From: Delphinus delphis
Taxonomy: Eukaryota; Chordata; Mammalia; Artiodactyla; Delphinidae
Assembly: GCF_949987515.2 (NCBI RefSeq)
Contig: NC_082702.1
Span: forward strand, 49,321,600-49,385,599
Direction of reading: 5' to 3'
DNA length: 64,000 nt
Shown: positions 56,398-64,000 of the stretch, piece after piece
Position numbering within the stretch: position 1 is the first letter of the stretch
How the letters are laid out: each line of letters opens with the position of its first letter
Translations under genes and position numbers: made by a program
The notes under the pieces: generated by a model
Told to the model about the DNA's origin: nothing
Seen by the model: only the letters and a program-made list of their open reading frames with translations
Database searches by the model: none

Positions 56398-58714
56398 ATA
56401 ATCAAGGAGACAGTCAAACAGGCGGCCAGTCCGTATTCAAACATGGAGCATCTATTGTCTGTCTAACAACGTGCTAGACGCAAAATACTCAGTGGCAGAT
56501 AAGACAGATTTAGGCCCTGCCGCCTGAGACTCGCAAAGATCCACGCTCAAAGGCGTTCACTGCAACGTGGCATATAACAGTACAGCGTGATAATCTCCTC
56601 TAAGATAGGGATTCGGTAGAAGGAATTACAGTATATCACACAGCAGAGTATCCCCAGCCACTCGAAAGAATGATGTTAAAGAATGTTTCACAACCCATGA
56701 ACGTGTTCACAATGTAAGCTTAGAAAGAAAAAAAATAATCAGGGCACATAGTGGGTTATTTGGTGTGATTTCAACTCTGTGGACAACCAAATATTGATCT
56801 ATACGTGTCAGAAAACTACTGGAACAAAAGGAGCCAAAGTATGTAGTGTCTTTATCTCTGAGGTATGGCACGATGGTTGACACGTTTATCATTTTCTGTA
56901 TCTTCCCCGTTTCATTCTTTACAAGGGACACGAACATGTGTTGCTTTATAGTAATATATTTTTTAAAGAGCTCAGTAAAGATCAGAGTAGACCTTCCACT
57001 GCACAACGTGCAACTGCATTCTCTCATCTGTCGAGAGAGCTTACTAATGTGATCAGCTTGTGCTATGCTTCAGGAAGTAATAGCTTCGGTCTTTTCCAGA
57101 GCTTTTTGGGAATGAGGAAGCGGTTAGGAAACTCTGGGCCTGTGAGTGCTGTACTTGTATGAGCTCTTTCGTTGACTGCAGCCTGTAAATATTTAGTGGC
57201 CAGAAGCCGTGGGTGCTGGAGAGGCGGCAGGGGGCCAAAAGCCAAACGTTCCCCTGCTCCCGTTGTCCCCCAGGCTTCCCTCGTGTAAACCTGCAGCCCT
57301 TGATGGTGCTGTCCTACTGCTGGACCAGTGACGCACCTGAGACCTTGGCAGTGAGCCACCCGTGTGTACAGTTGAATTTTGCTGCAGCTGAGGCTACATA
57401 TCCTGTATCCATCAGAGTGTGGACACAAGAGAGCTCTGACATTCACCACAGCATGTGACACGACTTGCTGTGAGTGACAGGAGCAGCTTAAATTGAACCT
57501 GTTTCCTAAGGAAGATCTCCTATTTACTGGGCCATGAAAGAAATTTGTCTCATGCATACATGTGAAAAGAGCCTGGTCAGGCCACTTGAGTCAGCTGGTG
57601 AAACCAAGGACACGGTGGAATGACCGTCATTGCCCTTACGGAGACTATGAGATATTGCTGTGCTGTGGTTGTGAATAGCCATGTCATCCTCCCTACCTTT
57701 TTAGCGTTATCTTGATCTTTTTGATCCATTCAAGTATACTACTCAAAATTCTGTTTTATGAAAGTAGGCTGCAAACACAGAAGTATCTAGAACTGCTAGT
57801 GCTCAACTGGAGGGAGATGGTCCCACTTTGCCACACTGAAGAGGATTTTCACCCTACAGGCCATTGTCCACTGGACCATAGTTTCATCTGCCAAAAAGAA
57901 GGGTTAAACAGATTGAACATGGTCGGGCTGGAAAAAAGAAGACTCAGGGTGCGGGAGCAATCTTGGAACTCTCAACAGAGTAGTAAGAAGGAGTGTGAGA
58001 CACACAAGTCTATTGCTTAGTGTGTCATACCTCCTAGGAGCAAACTCTACAGGGGGACCACCCAGAACAATACAAATAAACCCTTCAGAGCCATCACAGT
58101 TGCCCCCAGATAGAACGGGCTAACTTGGGAGGTAATGAACCTCTGTCTCCATTTCATGAGTTTTTATCCTGGAAATATACAGGAGGGAGCTGGGTTAGGC
58201 TTCCTACACCAGGTAGGAGGATGGAGCGAATGATTCAGGAAGATTTTTAGCTCTTAAAGTCTCCAAAGCTCCTCAGGTTGCTGCCTTCTTGTCCCAATGT
58301 GTCGCTGCCTGGTCGGAGATGCTGCAGAAATAGGAGACGAAGTCCTTAACTACCATACTAGCTGGTGCCAGACAGGATGCCCAGCCCCTTACAGGGTCAC
58401 AGCCTTCACTCCTCACACCTGCCTTGAGGAGGACACCACTACCACACATGCATGAGAGATTCGGGTTCTGAGCACTCACGGGACTTGCGCAATTCCAGAT
58501 GGCTAGTGAGTGTGGTCGGGGTACCCCACAGGTGATCTGTGTCCAGAGTCAGTGCATGGCACTGATTTATGTCCATGGCACATACATTTTCACTGAATAG
58601 AACAATAAATAAACATGTAAAATTTATGGGACAGGAAAAGGATACCACAAAAGGAACAGGGTATTCCCTTACTGAGAAGTGTCAAAGGAGGAAAAAAATG
58701 CGAAGAGATTTTCA

Positions 58715-58860
58715 TTCATTCATTCATCCATTACCACATTTTATGAACACTTTCTGCACGCCTGTTGCTGTGCCGGGGGCTCCAGATAAAGAGGTGATTC
58801 AAGGCATGGTGTTGGAGCTGGTGGTGTCAGTGTCTAACCAAGGGAGATGGCTTGATAAAT
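58715..58860 (+). mobile_element. Ancient repeat of the CATTC type
   Basis: 'cattcattcattcatccatt', 'atgaacactttctgcacgcc' and 'ctgtgccgggggctccagat'. Confidence 0.4.
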
Positions 58861-59539
58861 AATATTAAGAGTGAAATAACTGTACACTTGTTGCCTTTAC
58901 AAAGAAAGTCAGTGACCTTTGAAACGCAGGACAAAGATTTGGGAAGTGAGCTGCTCTTTTTTTAAAGAGAGCAGGTCTGAGGATGGAGAGGTAGAAAAGG
59001 TCGAGCAGACGGGGCTAAACATCCCCGTGGGAATTCTTCTCTGGAGACGCCACACTTCTGCTCCCTACAGGACCGCATGTGAAGCATCCCATGCCACCCT
59101 CCAGCTGGGATGGGCTCTGCACCACAGCCTGGTTCAGAACCTCAGCCGAGGGATTTGAAATCACAGAAAGGGTCCAGATGTCTGATCCCTGAGAGCTGGC
59201 AGGGGGAGCAGGGATTTGAGAGTCTGAGTGTTTTGTAGCCAGGGCAGGGCATTTCCTATGAAGTTGTCGATCATATCCGAAGGGTGCTGAAACCAAGGTC
59301 AGGCTCTTGGTTCTGTCAAGAGGCCTGATTAACGAGGTACCTGCAACAAACAGGGACACTCAGCAGAAGGCGCGAAGCCAGACTGCTGAGCTGTGAGTCA
59401 CCATCCCAAGCAGGGAAACTTGCTGCCTGCCAGGCACCGTTACACGTCGGCTTCACAGATCCCCGTGGTTATGGTGCAGACAGTGCAGTAGAAGGGCAAG
59501 GAAGTGAGCTTGTACTGCCTGAGCCCCTGCTCGGTGCTT

Positions 59540-59710
59540 GGCGCCATGCGGAGCTTTCTCTCTCCGTGTCTGTTTAGCACATATAGGTAGGTATTATCAT
59601 CCCAACGTTAGAGATCAGGCTGCCAGTTGAGAATAACTGGGCTATAGCCCCCCAGGTGGTGAGTGGTAGATCAAGGGTCAAAATCCAAGTCTCACGGATG
59701 CCTGTCCGTT
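59540..59710 (-). mobile_element. MIR SINE
   Basis: 'taggtaggtattatcatccc', 'gttgagaataactgggctat', 'ggtggtgagtggtagatcaa' and 'atccaagtctcacggatgcc' in antisense order. Confidence 0.7.
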
Positions 59711-61164
59711 TGCCCTCCTCTCCCAGCCACCCTATTTGTTCCTTTCCGTGACTTGATATTAGGGTGGCCACACAGTAATAGGTGTGGGCGCTCAGTCTGC
59801 CCAGGGCACTTCTACTTTATGCGTGTTGAGTGAGCAAAGTTAATAATAGCATCCCACCCCCCGCTCTCAAAGCGTATCCCAATTTAGATGGTAAATTATA
59901 CGCTCAGCCTACCTAACAAGTTTTTGGTTGAAATAGACGCATTTATCAAAACCACAGCTCCAAACTGTGAGTACAAGTTGTAATTTGGCTGGAAACGTGC
60001 ATCCGGCATCCCACTGTGCAAAAGTAATCATCCAGGAAACATATCCAGGTTCACCGCATGGAAGGCAGCCAGCCTGGAAGTGGCTCTGACCCACCACGAT
60101 TTACAGTCCTGGGAAGGGGCCTTTGCCACCTGGTAACCTGGACTGGCTCCCTGGCCAAGATTCCAGCCACGTGGTTCCTGGAGTCCAGTTCTTAGGCAGT
60201 GTGGGAGGCTCTGGGCTCTGGCTTGTCCTGTGGCCACCCGTGGTCTCTGTTGGAAAATAGTCCCGAGGAAAGACACAGACTGAGTATGATTCCCACGAGG
60301 GCTGGTTAGCAGAGTTACCATGTGCAGTTGGGCGGGCTGTACACTGCACAAAAGCACTCAACCCCTGGGGCAAACGCGAGGGATGCTGTTTTGTATTCCT
60401 TTCTGAGACGGTCAGTCAGATGCGGCCACAGGAGGGGACAGAGGAAGGCTCAGGAAAACGAAGGGTATTATACTCTGCAGCCCTAGAGGCAGGAGGCACA
60501 CCATGTAGGGCCACCTGGGAAGGAAGCCAGGGCGCTCAGCAGGCACAAGACAGGAGCTGGGGGCGGTACTTAGGCTCTGACCTTTATTGGGGTTTCTGTG
60601 GGAAAGGCAAGGCAGGGCAGGGTGGACAGACAGCTGAGGATTGGCGATTCTGAATAATTTCAGTGGTGGTTGGGCTATAGGGACCGTCTCTACATGCCTG
60701 GTACCCGGCCCTGGGAGGGATAAGGCAGAAGGGTGTTGCCTCCAGGAGTGAACGGACCAGATGGAGGAGGGAGGGCTCTGGATTACTTAGTTTGTGCGTC
60801 ACAGATTGCCAGTCGCTCCCGGGGGAGCCCTTTGTTACTGAATTGGTGAGCCCAGGCAGGGACTGTCTCTCCCCAGCCAGAAAGGTTCTTAAGATGTCAA
60901 AACATCATATGATACAGAGAAAACTTAAAATATTTACAATACACATGCCCACACTCTGGTTGCCAAGACTCACAGCTGTGCCTGCCGGGAGGTAGGGGAG
61001 AGGGGAGTGGTGACCCTGAATTGAACCCTTCTACCTCGGCTCCCTGCCCTGCAGTTGACAATCATTAAGTCCCAGAGCACCTGGGGAAAAGCTGCTTGAC
61101 CTGGAACCAGGAGGCGGAAGTTCGTAACCCAGCATGCACGTTCTTGAGGGTAAGAATTGCAGAA

Positions 61165-61375
61165 GGGCCCTAAAATTTACTGGGCTTCTGCTCTCTGCCT
61201 GGCACTGGACTGAGTACTCTAGTCTGTCTGCATGTGAACTTCAACACTTTGGCGTCCTTAGCCCTTTCTCCATTTTATAAATGAGACCACTGAGACGCAG
61301 AGAGGTGAAATATCTTTCCAAAGTCACACAGCCCATCCGTGGGGTAGCGAGGTTTCCAATTCAGGTTTGCCCGAC
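61165..61375 (-). mobile_element. MIR SINE
   Basis: 'tctgcctggcactggactga', 'ccattttataaatgagacca', 'ctgagacgcagagaggtgaa' and 'aaagtcacacagcccatccg'. Confidence 0.85.
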
Positions 61376-62660
61376 TCAAAAGATGCTCAACATTACTGAC
61401 CATCAGGGAAATTCAAATCAAAACCGCAATGAGATAAGACCTCACACCTGTTGGATGGTTATTATCAAAAAGACAAAAGATAATGAGTGTCGGCAAGAAG
61501 GTGGAGAGGGGCTTCCCTGGTGGTGCAGTGGTTAAGAATCCGCCTGCCAGTGCAAGCGACACAGGTTCGATCCCTGGTCTAGGAAGATCCCACATGCCGC
61601 GGAGCAACTAAGCCCGTGCACCACAGCTACTAAGCCTGGGCTCTAGAGCCTGCAAGCCACAACCACTGAGCCCGTGTGCCACAACTACTGAAGCCCACAT
61701 GCCTAGAGCCCGTGCTCCACAACAAGAGTAGCCACCACGATGAGAAGCCCGTGCACCGCAATGAAGAGTAGCCCCTGCTTGCTGCAACTAGAGAAAGCCC
61801 ATGCGTAGCAACGAAGACCCAATGCAGCCAAAAGGTAAATAAATTAAAATTTTTTAAAAAAGGAAGGTGGAGAAAAGGGAATCCTTGTACACTGTTGGTG
61901 GGAATGTAAATTGTTGTAGCCGCGGTGGAAAACAGTATGGAGTTTCCTCAAAAAATTAAAAATTTCACTACCATATGATCTAGCAATCGCACTTCTGGGT
62001 ATACATAAATGAACTGAAATCAAGATCTTGAGGAGATATCTGTACCCCTATGTTCATTGCAGCATTACTTACAATAGCCAAGACATCGAAACAACCTAAA
62101 TGTCCATTGACAGGTGAATGGCTGAACAGAATGTGGTATAGGTGATGAAATATTCTGCCTTAAAAAAAAAGAAGGAAATCCTGCCCTTTGCTACAACACG
62201 GATGAACTTGGAGGACAGTACACTAAGTAAAATAAGCCAGACACAGAAGAACAAACACTGCCTGATCTCGCTTCTATCAGGAATCTAAAATAGTCAAACT
62301 CAATAGAAGCAGGGAGTAGGATGGTGGTTACAAGGGGCTGGGGGCAGGGTGGAGAATGGGGGAGGTGCTAGTCAAAGGGGCAGAGTTTAGTTACACAGGA
62401 TGATTAAGTCTTCCAGATCCACTGTACAGCACAGTGCCCAGAGCTAACAATACTTACAAACTTATGAAGAGGGAAGATTTACGTCAAATTTCATCACCAA
62501 AAAATAAAAAAAAAATAGAGGGAAGGAAGAACTTTAGAGGTGATGGTTGAGTTTATGGTGATGTGTTCATGGGTGTGTACTTAGCTTAAAACTCATCAAG
62601 ATGTATTCATTGAGTATGTACAGCCTTTTTCTGTATCAGTCACACCTCGATTTTTATGAA
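61376..62660 (+). mobile_element. L1 LINE (older type), 5'-truncated, split by a SINE
   Basis: ORF2 C-terminal sequence ('aaaagatgctcaacattact', 'gaaattcaaatcaaaaccgc') up to the SINE, then 'tacactgttggtgggaatgt', 'aatagccaagacatcgaaac' and a 3' untranslated region 'gatggttgagtttatggtga' to 'cagtcacacctcg'. More diverged than the L1 at 29040. Internal A runs and lost frames show it is dead. Confidence 0.88.
61508..61862 (+). mobile_element. CHR-type SINE, full-length form, nested in L1
   Basis: Complete head and body, ending 'gtaaataaattaaaatttttt'. Target duplication gaaggtggaga at 61497-61507 and 61863-61873, perfect over 11 bases. Confidence 0.95.
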
Positions 62661-63849
62661 AAGTCCATATTCTCCTCTCCCTGTATGTTGAGCTGTCTTG
62701 TGTGGGACCCCCAGAGATGCTGTGCTCTGTTCATATGAACAGGCCCTTCCTGTTCGTATGAGCAACTCAAGGTATGAGGGGCTGAAACGGTGGAAGGAGG
62801 GTAAGGACTCAGTTTCTCTACTCCTGTCTGTCCGAGGCTCTGCTGGGGCCAGGCTGCTTTGGTCTTCTGAAAGAGGGGCCCCTACAGGCTATTTCCTGAG
62901 ACCCCACCTGAGCTGCTCTCCCGCCCCTGTCTTGGAGCTGCCTCTCCAACAAAAATGCGCCATGTTCTTTGACCCTCAAATATTCCATGAAGTGAAACCA
63001 GACTGTCTACCCTCTTGGCCAGAGCAGAAAGCTGAGCTGTCACCGGCCCATCACCCCAGGAGGCCCCAGTGCTCACGGGACCATGTCCTAGGAGAAACTT
63101 TGGGAATGCGAAAGTCACCTCCCTCCTACCGTCTGTCCCAAAGCTGCCTGTCGTGCTCGGTGATGACCTGTCCTTATGAAACCCAGCTGTGCTGAGACCA
63201 AGTGTTTTAGGCACCAAGTGGGGAGCTGGGCTCATGATGGGCCGTGGGACTCATTCTGACCAAATCCCTTCATGAACATGTCCCTCTGTCCCCCCAGGTG
63301 GCCAGATTCTTGGAAGCAGGACTCTGCCAATAGGTTGCATGGGTGGGAGGGGCAAAAGCAGGGCAGACGCCCACCCCAGCCCGGCTTGGGAGCGCCTGCA
63401 AACTGCCTTAGGAGGACCCAGTGCCACCATCTAACTGTAATTAGTCTCTGGGGGCTCTTTGAGAAATATATTTCTATGCCCAAACCTGATTCATCCCAAC
63501 ATTCTTTCTATATTCTTCCCTTAGTTATTACCCACATCTGACCCTTCTCCCCGCTCCATGTCTATAGTGGAAGGGAAAAACAAGAAAATACTTACTCTTG
63601 GTGAGCACATACATTTCCCGCCCCCTCCCCATTCATTGATGTAACGTTGTAACTGCCCAAGGAATGTGGGGCAGACCTTGTCTGCATCCAAGCAAGGGAT
63701 AGAGCAAAGAAGCTGCTGGACCTTCCTTCCAAGCCTCCCCTTCTAGAAAGGGCACATATACCCAGTCCCAGCCCTCAGTCGCCCTCTGACACTGTGAGTC
63801 CTCTTTGACTACCTGGCTCTTTGCTCATCAAACTTCTGTCATTTCTGCT

Positions 63850-63975
63850 ACTTCATCCATTCAACACATAGCTACTGAGACCTACGTAGGGGGACTCACT
63901 GCTGTGGATAAAGGCAAATAAGATGTGGTCCTCCCCTTAAGGAGCTGACAGGCTAGTGGGAGACACAAAAGAAAG
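63850..63975 (+). mobile_element. Ancient repeat of the CATTC type
   Basis: 'cttcatccattcaacacata', 'agatgtggtcctccccttaa' and 'ggagctgacaggctagtggg'. It runs close to the right edge of the window. Confidence 0.45.
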
Positions 63976-64000
63976 AGATTTTTAAAAAGGAGGAGAGAGA

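Larger units (their letters stand above)
40056..64000 (+). other. VAT1L: VAT1L intron 3, incomplete at the window edge
   Basis: At least 23.9 kb, with a GTAAGT donor. No exon encoding the rest of the glycine loop was found by eye. Stretches with no recognised element include 40056-42495 (apart from a CATTC-type repeat trace near 40831), 43400-44240, 45261-46049, 47256-47930, 48381-49000, 51926-53329, 53561-54294, 56398-58714, 59711-61164 and 62661-63849. The 164-codon open frame at 57063-57557 on the minus strand is about what chance would produce. Confidence 0.85.

Noticed and set aside
57063..57557. A 164-codon frame on the minus strand
   Set aside because: Chance expectation is about two such frames in the window; no domain or similarity recognised.
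40056..64000. Search for VAT1L exon 4 and later exons
   Set aside because: No stretch encoding the continuation of the glycine loop next to an AG acceptor was found by eye; the exons are presumed to lie downstream.

Overview
This window is mammalian nuclear DNA, most likely from a whale or dolphin. It carries eleven tRNA-derived SINEs of the CHR (Cetacea-Hippopotamus-Ruminantia) type, recognisable by the head 'ttccctggtggcgcagtgg' and a B-box-like 'ggttcgagccc'. There are also L1 3' ends of the cetartiodactyl kind, many ancient mammalian repeats (MIR, L2, MER20, MER5A, MLT1) and split genes with GT-AG introns. No ruminant Bov-B/Bov-tA or pig PRE-1 elements were seen. The species assignment is inference from repeat content.

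One protein-coding gene is present, the 5' part of VAT1L (vesicle amine transport 1-like, a medium-chain dehydrogenase/reductase family protein) on the + strand. Exon 1 (coding 11567-11793), exon 2 (35386-35515) and exon 3 (39840-40055) join in frame to 191 codons, a little under half of the usual length of about 420. Exon 3 ends inside the glycine-rich nucleotide-binding loop. The remaining exons lie beyond the right edge; I looked for exon 4 by eye in 40056-64000 and did not find it.

Layout: 1-11 kb is upstream intergenic DNA of repeats and unassigned sequence. About 11.08-12.09 kb is a CpG island with a GC box, a TATA-like box, a 5' leader and exon 1. 11794-35385 is intron 1 (23.6 kb). 35516-39839 is intron 2 (4.3 kb), with a cluster of CACGTG E-boxes. 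40056-64000 is the start of intron 3 (at least 23.9 kb), with an isolated GC-box/TATA pair, a CTCF-like site, a perfect 18-bp hairpin and a long polypyrimidine tract. At least six SINEs sit inside older repeats, most with readable target-site duplications, giving a clear insertion order.

I found no RNA gene, CRISPR array, or microbial or viral gene system, and no clear sign of an undescribed coding system. The most interesting observations are non-coding: small palindromes and hairpins, candidate regulatory clusters, the weak exon 1 splice donor and the SINE subtype series.
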